Assembly: GCA_964488675.1 (NCBI GenBank) | Contig: CAZAWA010000053.1 | Location: 1 to 15,247, forward strand | Direction of reading: 5' to 3' | DNA length: 15,247 bases | From: QZKY01 sp964488675 | GTDB lineage: Bacteria; Pseudomonadota; Gammaproteobacteria; Burkholderiales; Burkholderiaceae_D | Part shown: positions 8,250-14,254 of the stretch, one piece after another | How positions within the stretch are numbered: the stretch's first letter is position 1 | How the letters are laid out: each line of letters opens with the position of its first letter | Program-made: the position numbers and the translations under genes | The notes under the pieces: generated by a model | Databases searched by the model: none | What the model was told of the DNA's origin: nothing | What the model saw: only the letters and a program-made list of their open reading frames with translations

Positions 8250-8308
8250 GTCCTGCTCTGATATGGCATAAAGCGCTCAGGATAGCCTGATTTATGAGGC
8301 CGCACCTG

Positions 8309-8989
8309 CTAACTCCCGACATCAAGGAAACGGATATTCATGATCGGATACTCTCGCCATTCCTTGCAATCGAAGTGCCACCACTCGTTTGCGTACACGC
8401 TGAAACCCTCGGACTCCATCAGCGCGCACAGCAAATCGCGCGCTTCTCGCTGGCTGGCCGTGCCACCCTTGTAATTGGGATGCGCCCGTTCGGAAAAATC
8501 GTCATAGGCGCTGGGCATCTGTATCTCATGCCCTGTCTTCAGGTCGAACAACGACAGATCAACTGCACAGCCACGATTGTGGCGCGACCCGTTGGCCGGA
8601 TCGGCAAGGTAAGGTCTGAAATCCGGAAACCGCTCCCAGAACAGTTTTGTTACCCTCCAGGGGCGATAGGCATCGAATACGAGGAAACCGTAGCCCCTTG
8701 CCTTGGCCTTGCGATGCGCTCGCGTCAGCGCCTCTGCCGCCGGGCGCTGCAGAAATGCGCGTGCAGAGTCATAAATCGGCTGGCCGACAAAATTGTTCGC
8801 AGTTGCGTAGCGGATATCCAGTTTAAGCGACGGGTCGATGCGGGTCAGCTCGACCAATTCTGGCTGCCGGAATGCCCCCATTTCGATCGGCGGCAGAATT
8901 TGCGCAACTGCCGGCGTCAGTATCAGGAATACGGCGTAAACAAACGCCCAGCGCCGCGATGAGGGCTGATGTTTGTGTTTGGATGACAT
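8309..8989 (-). CDS. VanX/DdpX-like D-alanyl-D-alanine dipeptidase, peptidase family M15
   Basis: A zinc dipeptidase of the VanX/DdpX type, expected to split D-Ala-D-Ala, probably for peptidoglycan recycling rather than vancomycin resistance. The 226 residues include an N-terminal basic stretch and hydrophobic segment (about 14-29, WAFVYAVFLILTPAVA), so it is probably exported or anchored in the periplasm. Zinc ligands fit the family: H137 and D144 in SRHNRGCAVD and H205 in EWWHFD, with the catalytic base E202. The spacings D144-E202 and E202-H205 match what I recall for VanX. The substrate arginine is probably R109 in FDAYRPW. Weak -35/-10-like sequences and no strong Shine-Dalgarno site precede ATG 8989. 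It heads the leftward block and is divergent from the small gene at 9109. DdpX is the E. coli relative. The exact substrate is inferred. Confidence 0.9.
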   Translation of the reverse strand: MSSKHKHQPSSRRWAFVYAVFLILTPAVAQILPPIEMGAFRQPELVELTRIDPSLKLDIRYATANNFVGQPIYDSARAFLQRPAAEALTRAHRKAKARGYGFLVFDAYRPWRVTKLFWERFPDFRPYLADPANGSRHNRGCAVDLSLFDLKTGHEIQMPSAYDDFSERAHPNYKGGTASQREARDLLCALMESEGFSVYANEWWHFDCKEWREYPIMNIRFLDVGS

Positions 8990-9019
8990 GCCGCCTATTT
9001 TGCCTTAAAAGGAGAGCCC

Positions 9020-9061
9020 ATGAGATGCCTCAATAAGCGAGGGGATAGTGACACGCTATAA
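9020..9061 (+). CDS. Possible 13-codon leader ORF
   Basis: ATG 9020 is preceded by a very good ribosome-binding site, AAAAGGAG (9007-9014), five bases away. It opens a 13-residue frame, MRCLNKRGDSDTL, whose TAA stop (9059-9061) overlaps the TATAAT box at 9057-9062. It has no run of one amino acid that would suggest attenuation. It may be chance. The strong ribosome-binding site is the only support. Confidence 0.25.
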   Translation: MRCLNKRGDSDTL

Positions 9062-9062
9062 T
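9057..9062 (+). promoter_or_regulatory. Perfect -10 box upstream of the 9109 gene
   Basis: TATAAT lies 46 bases before ATG 9109, which would give a leader of about 40 bases. The sequence at the -35 distance (TAAGCG, 9034-9039) is a poor match, so the promoter may need an activator or be weak. Confidence 0.5.
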
Positions 9063-9108
9063 CAAAGCGGCCGCGAATTTCCTGGGTTAAGTTTTACAAG
9101 GGGGGTCC

Positions 9109-9366
9109 ATGCCACAAAACAAGCCTCAGTCCTTGCCCGTATTTCACGGTTGTGAGAGAGGTGTTGTGTGCAGGATAGAAGCGCCATGTTTCACCCCGCA
9201 TCCGTGGTCGCCCACGCACGAGACCTGCCTGTTTGCGAGCGCCTTCATGCGTGCGGAGCATCTGGAAACGGAACTTGCTCGCTCGCATACGGGTGAACCC
9301 ACCTACAGTGAAGCGATCGAAATCATGATGAAGGTTAGGCTTCTGAATCGCAGTCGTGGCAGATAA
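9109..9366 (+). CDS. Small Cys/His-rich orphan protein
   Basis: An 85-residue protein I do not recognise. Support for it being real: a strong Shine-Dalgarno run AAGGGGGG (9098-9105) three bases before the ATG, a consensus TATAAT upstream, and no better gene on the other strand. The N-terminal half has four cysteines (C15, C21, C27, C40) spaced C-x5-C-x5-C-x12-C, with histidines at 13, 31 and 37, which could bind a metal. The C-terminal half (about 47-80) looks helical: FMRAEHLETELARS and YSEAIEIMMKVRLLN. There is no signal peptide or membrane segment. Some codons (AGG, AGA, ATA) are rarer than in neighbouring genes, which could mean a young or transferred gene, or a non-coding frame. It sits between a divergent peptidase and a co-directional oxidoreductase 84 bases downstream. 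Confidence 0.5.
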   Translation: MPQNKPQSLPVFHGCERGVVCRIEAPCFTPHPWSPTHETCLFASAFMRAEHLETELARSHTGEPTYSEAIEIMMKVRLLNRSRGR

Positions 9367-9367
9367 A

Positions 9368-9423
9368 ACCGTCGGCGAACACTATCACGCATGTCGCGCA
9401 GGTAGAATAGTGTACCGTCGGCG
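9368..9423 (+). repeat. Direct repeat enclosing an inverted repeat, upstream of the oxidoreductase
   Basis: ACCGTCGGCG occurs at 9368-9377 and again at 9414-9423. Just inside these, ACACTAT (9379-9385) and ATAGTGT (9407-9413) are exact inverted copies. The second arm overlaps TAGAAT (9403-9408), a possible -10 element. The arrangement could be an operator or a hairpin. Confidence 0.45.
9403..9408 (+). promoter_or_regulatory. Possible -10 box of the oxidoreductase gene
   Basis: TAGAAT matches five of six bases of TATAAT and lies 42 bases before ATG 9451. No clear -35 element is seen at the usual distance. Confidence 0.35.
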
Positions 9424-9450
9424 TTGTCGCCGCCTTCACTCTTGGTTCTC

Positions 9451-11052
9451 ATGTTGCGACTCACTGAAATCCGGCTTCCCATCGACCACAGCGATGATGA
9501 CTTGACCCATGCCATCGTCGGGCGGCTCGGGATCGCAGCCAGTGAACTTGTCTGCTTCTCCGTGTTCCGTCGCGGCGTGGATGCGCGCAAGAAAAATGCA
9601 ATTTTGTTCGTCTATACCATAGATGCCACGACGACCACCGACACGGCAGTGCTGGCGCGACTGTCCGGTCATCCGCATGTAAAACGGGCGCCGGATACCA
9701 GCTACCATTTCGTCGCACAGGCATCCGGCGAGCCCAGGCTCCGCCCGGTTGTGGTCGGATTCGGCCCCTGCGGCATGTTCGCCGCACTGATCCTTGCGCA
9801 GAGCGGTTTCAGGCCCATCATCATCGAGCGTGGCAAGAAGGTGCGCGAACGAACCGTTGACACTTTCGGCTTCTGGCGCAAGCGCAAACTCGACCCGGAA
9901 TCAAATGTGCAGTTCGGCGAAGGCGGCGCCGGCACCTTCTCGGACGGCAAGTTGTCCACCCAGATCAAGGACCCCAAGCATTACGGCCGCAAGGTGCTGG
10001 CCGAGTTCGTGAAAGCCGGCGCACCGGAAGAAATCCTGTTTGTCAGCAAGCCGCATGTCGGCACTTTCCGGCTGGTGAAAATGGTCGAGCAGATGCGTTC
10101 CGAGATTGAATCGCTGGGTGGCGAATTCCGCTTCCGGAGCCGCGTGGACGACATTGTGATCGAAAACGGTCGCGTACATGGCGTGACGCTGGCAGATGGC
10201 GAGCATATCGCCACCGGGCATGTGGTGCTGGCGATTGGCCACAGCGCGCGCGACACTTTCCAGATGCTTTACGAACGCGGCGTCGCCATCGAAGCCAAGC
10301 CGTTTTCTGTGGGATTTCGTATCGAGCATCCGCAATCGATGATCGATCAGTGTCGTCTCGGCCCCAATGCCGGACACCCCGCTCTGGGCGCAGCTGACTA
10401 TAGCCTGGTGCACCACTGCAGGAATGGGCGATCCGTTTACAGCTTCTGCATGTGTCCGGGCGGCACGGTGGTTGCGGCGGCGTCGGAGCCGGGGCGTATC
10501 GTCACCAATGGCATGAGCCAGTATTCGCGCGCGGAACGCAATGCCAATGCCGCCATTGTGGTCGGCATCTCCCCTGACGATTATCCCGGCCACCCATTAG
10601 CGGGAATCGAGTTCCAGCGAAAGATTGAAGAGCGCGCATTCGTGCTTGGCGGCGGCACCTACGATGCGCCCGGGCAACTGGTCGGCGATTTTCTTGCGGG
10701 ACGGCCTTCAACCGAATTCGGCGCAGTGATTCCCTCCTACAAACCCGGTGTGAATCTTTGCGATCTCGCCACTGCCCTGCCCGACTTTGCGATTGAGGCG
10801 ATTCGCGAGGCTTTACCCGCCTTCGACAAGCAGATCAAGGGCTTCGCGCGCGACGACGCGGTGCTGACTGGCGTGGAAACACGCACCTCATCGCCGGTTC
10901 GTATCCGGCGCGATGACGAAAGCTTGCAAAGCGTAAATGTGAAAGGTTTGTACCCGGCGGGCGAAGGTGCGGGCTATGCGGGCGGCATCCTGTCGTCGGC
11001 AGTGGATGGGATCAAGGTGGCGGAGGCAGTGGCGCTGGCGATCACGGACTGA
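9451..11052 (+). CDS. FAD-dependent oxidoreductase of COG2509 type
   Basis: A 533-residue predicted flavoprotein of a widespread family whose substrate I do not know. The N-terminal part (about 1-90), with LRLTEIRLPIDH and FRRGVDARKK, is the small domain characteristic of the COG2509 group. It is followed by a dinucleotide-binding beta-alpha-beta unit, VVVGFGPCGMFAA (about 100-112), and an acidic strand end, IIIERG. NVQFGEGGAGTFSDGKL is a further flavin-contact block. The C-terminus YPAGEGAGYAGGILSSAVDGIKVAEA is typical of FAD contact in such dehydrogenases. There is no signal peptide or membrane segment. ATG 9451 starts at the family N-terminus. A TTG at 9424 would add nine residues, and neither start has a clear Shine-Dalgarno sequence. 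It stands alone, followed by a long spacer with a likely terminator. Confidence 0.9.
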   Translation: MLRLTEIRLPIDHSDDDLTHAIVGRLGIAASELVCFSVFRRGVDARKKNAILFVYTIDATTTTDTAVLARLSGHPHVKRAPDTSYHFVAQASGEPRLRPVVVGFGPCGMFAALILAQSGFRPIIIERGKKVRERTVDTFGFWRKRKLDPESNVQFGEGGAGTFSDGKLSTQIKDPKHYGRKVLAEFVKAGAPEEILFVSKPHVGTFRLVKMVEQMRSEIESLGGEFRFRSRVDDIVIENGRVHGVTLADGEHIATGHVVLAIGHSARDTFQMLYERGVAIEAKPFSVGFRIEHPQSMIDQCRLGPNAGHPALGAADYSLVHHCRNGRSVYSFCMCPGGTVVAAASEPGRIVTNGMSQYSRAERNANAAIVVGISPDDYPGHPLAGIEFQRKIEERAFVLGGGTYDAPGQLVGDFLAGRPSTEFGAVIPSYKPGVNLCDLATALPDFAIEAIREALPAFDKQIKGFARDDAVLTGVETRTSSPVRIRRDDESLQSVNVKGLYPAGEGAGYAGGILSSAVDGIKVAEAVALAITD

Positions 11053-11145
11053 TATCCGCACACACGCACCATGCGAGAAAATATCATCATACTCCTACCC
11101 AGCTTTTTTTCTCCGGCTCGTCCATGCTGGTGATTGTCAACTTTC

Positions 11146-11200
11146 AGGCATATACTCCCATAAGATCGGCCATTTTCGGAGTATATTTTGCCTATTTTTT
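11146..11200 (+). terminator. Probable intrinsic terminator of the oxidoreductase gene
   Basis: AGGCA plus TATACTCC (11146-11158) pairs with GGAGTATA (11178-11185) and TGCCT (11189-11193), with a three-base bulge and a 19-base loop. A then six T follow (11194-11200). It lies about 95 bases after the stop, and the loop is long for a terminator, so an operator-like inverted repeat (ATATACTCC/GGAGTATAT) is the alternative. Confidence 0.5.
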
Positions 11201-11258
11201 GCGCAAAGCGGCCGTCCGGGAGTCAAAAAATCGCATCCCGAGACCGTTTTTGGAGGAA

Positions 11259-11279
11259 TAATAACGCGCCGCGTTATTA
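11259..11279. repeat. 21-base perfect palindrome
   Basis: Ten-base arms TAATAACGCG and CGCGTTATTA flank a single central C. There is no T-run on either side, so it is not a standard terminator. It looks like a binding site for a dimeric regulator, or a cruciform-forming repeat between convergent genes. Confidence 0.75.
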
Positions 11280-11288
11280 GTGGAAAGC

Positions 11289-11336
11289 CGGGATCGGCAG
11301 TCGAATATTGCTTGAAATATTCCGACGCTGATCCCG
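11289..11336. repeat. Long imperfect hairpin next to the ntrC stop
   Basis: CGGGATC (11289-11295) pairs with GATCCCG (11330-11336). A G-U pair, GC/GC, GTCG/CGAC (11300-11303, 11323-11326) and AATATT/AATATT (11304-11309, 11316-11321) continue the stem, with one-base bulges at 11299 and 11322 and a six-base loop GCTTGA. About 20 base pairs form in 48 bases. It begins 20 bases beyond the ntrC stop and could protect or end the ntrC transcript, although a T-run is missing. Confidence 0.6.
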
Positions 11337-11356
11337 AATTTTCCGACGGTGAGGGA

Positions 11357-12645
11357 TCAATCGTCCTTGACGCCGGAAATGCCCAGATCCTGAATCTTGC
11401 GCGTGATGGTGTTGCGCCCGATCCCCAGGCGTAGTGCCGCATCGTTCTTGCGGCCGTGGGTGTGCCTGAGGGCGGCCTTGATGACCACGGTTTCGAACTG
11501 ACGGTTCAGGACATCCATCACTTCAGCCTGTCCTTTTGCCAGCAGTTGCGCCGCTTCTGCATCGAGCAGTGAGGCCCAGTCGGCTCCGTTTGCGACTGGC
11601 AACATGGATGCTGCTGCATTTGTCCCAACATTCGGCGTTAATATGGCTGCCGACTTGTATTCAGGTAGTGGCGGCATGTCTTCGCCGTGCAGCATTTCCG
11701 GTGGAAGGTCCTTGATTTCAACCGTCTGTCCCGGTGCCATCACTGTGATCCAGTTGCACAGGTTTTCGAGCTGACGAACATTGCCTGGCAGTTCGAGACT
11801 GGAGAGAAACTGCATCGCGCTGTCAGTCATGCGCTTGGCTTCAACGCCAAGCTGCTTGGCACTGAGTTGCAGGAAGTGATGCGTGAGAAGCGGTATGTCC
11901 TCGTGCCGCTCGCGCAGGCTGGGCAGGCGCAGACGGATGACATTCAGGCGGTGATACAGGTCTTCCCGGAACAGACCTTCCTTGACGCGCTTTTCCAGAT
12001 TCTGGTGCGTCGCAGCAATCACGCGCACATTGGCTTTGAGCGGCTGATGTCCGCCGACACGATAGAAATGGCCGTCGGATAGCACCCGCAGCAGGCGGGT
12101 CTGCAGATCGAAAGGCATGTCGCCGATTTCGTCCAGAAAAAGGGTGCCGCCCTCCGCCTGCTCGAAGCGGCCGCGCCGCATCGTCTGCGCGCCGGTGAAG
12201 GCGCCGCGTTCGTGTCCGAACAGTTCGGATTCGAGCAGGTCTTTCGGTATCGCTGCCGTGTTAAGCGCGATAAAGGGTTGCGATGAACGCGGGCTGTGGC
12301 GGTGCAGGGCACGCGCCACCAGCTCCTTGCCGGTGCCGGATTCGCCGGTGATTAGCACGGTGACATTCGATTGCGACAGGCGGCCGATGGCGCGGAACAC
12401 ATCCTGCATCGCGGGCGCCTGCCCCAGGATCTCCTGCGCCTCGCTGGCGCCCTGCTCGACCACACTTTCGCGCAAACTCTCTTCCAGCGCTCGTTGGATC
12501 AGTTCGACAGCCTTGTCGACATCAAAAGGTTTGGCCAGGTATTCAAAGGCGCCACCCTGAAAGGCCGCCACGGCCGAATCCAGGTCGGAAAAGGCGGTCA
12601 TGATGATGACCGGCAATTCCGGGTGCATCGCCTTGGCTTTTTGCA
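11357..12645 (-). CDS. ntrC: Nitrogen regulator NtrC, main part, cut by an assembly gap
   Basis: NtrC (GlnG) is the response regulator that activates sigma-54 promoters of nitrogen-assimilation genes when phosphorylated by NtrB. This part resumes at LQKAKAMHP directly after the N-run and holds the end of the receiver (conserved Thr in IIMTAFSD, conserved Lys in YLAKPFD). The AAA+ domain follows, with Walker A GESGTGKE, the sigma-54-contacting GAFTGA loop, Walker B GTLFLDEIGD and arginine-finger region FREDLYHRLNV. Near the end is a Fis-type helix-turn-helix (AALRHTHGRKNDAALRLGIGRNTITRKI). The protein ends KDD. Counted from the first Met after the gap it has 423 residues. The frame differs from the N-terminal part at 12825-13049, but the arbitrary gap size makes that meaningless. 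Joined without the gap the two parts would give about 492 residues, a normal NtrC. Confidence 0.93.
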
Positions 12646-12655
12646 NNNNNNNNNN
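12646..12655. other. Assembly gap of 10 N
   Basis: Ten unknown bases inside ntrC. The round number suggests a placeholder for a scaffold join, so the true distance is not known. Confidence 0.99.
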
Positions 12656-12842
12656 ACTTCCTTGGCGGCGAGCGCGGCCCAGGCTTCGGCGGTGGGGCTG
12701 GCGTCGGCGGGAGGCGCAGCGTCCTGCGGCGCGCGCGTGCTGCCCGCATCCTCACCCAGATTGGTTTCGATTTCCACGCGGCAACCTAAGGGAGCGCACA
12801 ACGCGCACGTCAACCCCGGTCCGATTATCGTCCGACGAAATC
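12656..12842. other. Unrelated GC-rich segment inside ntrC
   Basis: These 187 bases do not encode NtrC. In the flanks no NtrC residue is missing, because GLEFLQK before it joins naturally to LQKAKAMHP after the gap. GC is far above the neighbourhood: 49 of 60 bases at 12661-12720, against 32 of 60 at 12481-12540. One minus-strand frame gives a protein-like Ala/Pro-rich stretch (VEIETNLGEDAG, then SPTAEAWAALAAKE) running into the gap. It could be a chimeric contig end or a real insertion. I cannot name its source. Confidence 0.7.
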
Positions 12843-13049
12843 CGCCTTGCGTTTTTGCAGGAACTCCAGGCCGGGAGTGCCGGGCATGGGGATGTCGGAA
12901 ACCAGCACCTGCGGCGATTCGTGCTCCAAGGTGGCGAGCGCATCGCGCGCATTGGAAAAGCTCTTGGTGGCGATGTTTTCGCGCGCCAGTGCCTTTTCCA
13001 GCACCCATCGAATCGATTCGTCGTCGTCTACTATCCAGATCGGTTTCAT
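12825..13049 (-). CDS. ntrC: Nitrogen regulator NtrC, N-terminal receiver fragment
   Basis: The first 66 codons are a clear NtrC receiver: MKPIWIVDDDESIRWVLEKA carries the acidic pocket (D8-D10), and VLVSDIPMPG carries the phosphorylated aspartate D52. Family members usually read DIRMPG here, so the Pro after Ile is unusual and may be a sequence error near the contig end. NtrC similarity ends after GLEFLQK. The last codons before the TAA at 12825 belong to foreign sequence. ATG 13049 is 12 bases after the ntrB stop, so the two genes are co-transcribed. The intact gene probably spans 11357-13049. Confidence 0.9.
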   Translation of the reverse strand: MKPIWIVDDDESIRWVLEKALARENIATKSFSNARDALATLEHESPQVLVSDIPMPGTPGLEFLQKRKADFVGR

Positions 13050-13061
13050 ATTATTTTCTAT

Positions 13062-14168
13062 TTAAGGCAAAGGTATCCGTATCCTGAAATCCGTGCGCCC
13101 CGGACGGCTTTCGCATTCAATCACCCCAAGGTGCTGCTGGATGAAGGTTTGCGCCAGGGTCAGTCCCAGACCGCTGCCCCCATCCCTGCCGGAGACCAGC
13201 GGATAAAAAATGCGTTCGCTGATTTCCGGCGGAATGCCCGGCCCGTTGTCTATGATATGCAAGTCTAGTGCCAGCCTGTAGCGCACCTTCGCAATCGTGA
13301 CCTGACGGGAAATACGGGTTTTGATGGTTAGTTCGGCGTCACCGGCCGATATCCGCTCATTCAGCGCCAAGGCAGCGTTATGCGCAACATTCAATACGGC
13401 CTGGATCAACTGCTCCTTGTCGCCACGGAATTCCGGAATCGACAGGTCGTAATCTCGTTTGATGATCAGCCCGGCCGGAAATTCAGAAACGATCAGGCTG
13501 CGCACCCGCTCGCAGACTTCATGAACATTGACATCGCCGACGATGTGCGGCATCCGGTGCGGCTCCAGCAGCCGGTCGACCAGCGTTTGCAGTCTGCCTG
13601 CCTCGCGGATGATGACCTGCGTGTATTCGCGCAGCTCTTTCAGATGCCGCTCTGGCAATTCCATCTCCAGCAATTGCGCAGCGCCACGAATGCCACCCAA
13701 AGGGTTTTTGATTTCATGCGCCAGATTGCGAATCAGTTCCTTGTTGGCCTGACTCTGATCGATCATGCGTTCTTCGCGGTTCAGCTTGAGTTGCTGTATG
13801 TTTTCGCGCAATTCGATCAGTACCGGCATATCCGGCTCGACCAGAACGGACATGATGCAATCAACATGCAGGGGCTCGCGCCCACTGCGCTCCAATGACA
13901 TGTCCTGGCGTTTTTCCGAAAATTCATGCGCCAGCGCCTGCTCGAACATGCTGTCCAGCTTGTCGCCGTTTGTAAACAACGAGGATGGTTTCTGGTGAAG
14001 CAGGCTCTTGAGGGAACTCTCCAGCAATTGCTCTGCCGCAGGGTTGGCATAGCTGATGCAGCCGTAAGCGTCGAGGAGAAGCACCGCCGATGCCAGCAAA
14101 TCCAGCCCGCTCAAACCGGATGGGTTGCCAGACAAATTTGGCTTCGATGAAGCCCTGCTTGAAATCAT
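13062..14168 (-). CDS. ntrB: Nitrogen-sensing histidine kinase NtrB
   Basis: NtrB (GlnL) phosphorylates or dephosphorylates NtrC according to PII (GlnB) binding. It is a soluble cytoplasmic kinase with no membrane segment. From ATG 14168 it has 368 residues. A PAS domain begins near residue 21 (LDLLASAVLLLDAYGCISYANPAA, about 22-45). The phosphoacceptor is H151 in RNLAHEIKNPLGG. The ATP-binding domain shows an N-box (NVAHNAAL), G1 (DNGPGIP) and G2 (GGSGLGLTLAQ). The frame is open up to ATG 14237, but that start lies upstream of an intrinsic terminator (14198-14222), which would be translated, and the PAS alignment starts later, so 14168 is preferred. There is no clear Shine-Dalgarno site. The ntrC gene follows after 12 bases. 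Confidence 0.95.
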   Translation of the reverse strand: MISSRASSKPNLSGNPSGLSGLDLLASAVLLLDAYGCISYANPAAEQLLESSLKSLLHQKPSSLFTNGDKLDSMFEQALAHEFSEKRQDMSLERSGREPLHVDCIMSVLVEPDMPVLIELRENIQQLKLNREERMIDQSQANKELIRNLAHEIKNPLGGIRGAAQLLEMELPERHLKELREYTQVIIREAGRLQTLVDRLLEPHRMPHIVGDVNVHEVCERVRSLIVSEFPAGLIIKRDYDLSIPEFRGDKEQLIQAVLNVAHNAALALNERISAGDAELTIKTRISRQVTIAKVRYRLALDLHIIDNGPGIPPEISERIFYPLVSGRDGGSGLGLTLAQTFIQQHLGVIECESRPGRTDFRIRIPLP

Positions 14169-14177
14169 GATGTTCGC

Positions 14178-14193
14178 TTTGAACCCTGCCAGT
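14178..14193 (-). promoter_or_regulatory. Leader motif copy before ntrB
   Basis: On the plus strand TTTGAACC, one base, TGCCAGT. The same 15 fixed bases occur at 14766-14782 with two bases between the halves. This copy lies 10-25 bases before ATG 14168, just after the T-run of the terminator. Function unknown. Confidence 0.4.
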
Positions 14194-14197
14194 AAAC

Positions 14198-14222
14198 AAA
14201 AAAGGCCGCGCTGCTGCGGCCT
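14198..14222 (-). terminator. Intrinsic terminator after the DUF4124 gene
   Basis: Read on the minus strand, AGGCCGC pairs with GCGGCCT around the loop AGCAGC, and six T follow (A at 14198-14203 on the plus strand). The stem is GC-rich and perfect. It sits between the DUF4124 gene and ntrB, so it should reduce read-through into ntrBC. Confidence 0.9.
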
Positions 14223-14254
14223 GATTTGCGCTCGCATCTTTCGATGCGATAGCT

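Larger units (their letters stand above)
11053..11356. other. Gene-free, inverted-repeat-rich spacer between convergent genes
   Basis: These 304 bases separate the oxidoreductase stop from the ntrC stop. I find no convincing gene. The frames crossing it lack ribosome-binding sites and recognisable protein features. It is more AT-rich than its neighbours and holds several inverted repeats: GAGAAAA/TTTTCTC (11075-11081, 11107-11113), a hairpin with a T-run (11146-11200), a 21-base palindrome (11259-11279) and a long imperfect hairpin (11289-11336). A GGAGGA sequence at 11252-11257 is not followed by a well-placed start codon. Confidence 0.7.

Noticed and set aside
8294..8962. Open frame of 222 codons on the plus strand across the dipeptidase gene
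   Set aside because: The opposite strand encodes a complete M15 peptidase with all zinc ligands, and this frame has no recognisable features.
9064..11215. CAAAGCGGCCG shared by 9063-9073 and 11204-11214
   Set aside because: An 11-base match in a 15-kb window is expected many times by chance, and the flanks are unrelated.
11137..11442. Minus-strand frame of 101 codons over the ntrC end and the spacer
   Set aside because: It overlaps the conserved 3' end of ntrC in another frame, has no ribosome-binding site, and passes through the palindromes.
14169..14237. Upstream start for ntrB at ATG 14237
   Set aside because: The extra 23 codons would span the intrinsic terminator of the preceding gene and give residues unlike the NtrB N-terminus.
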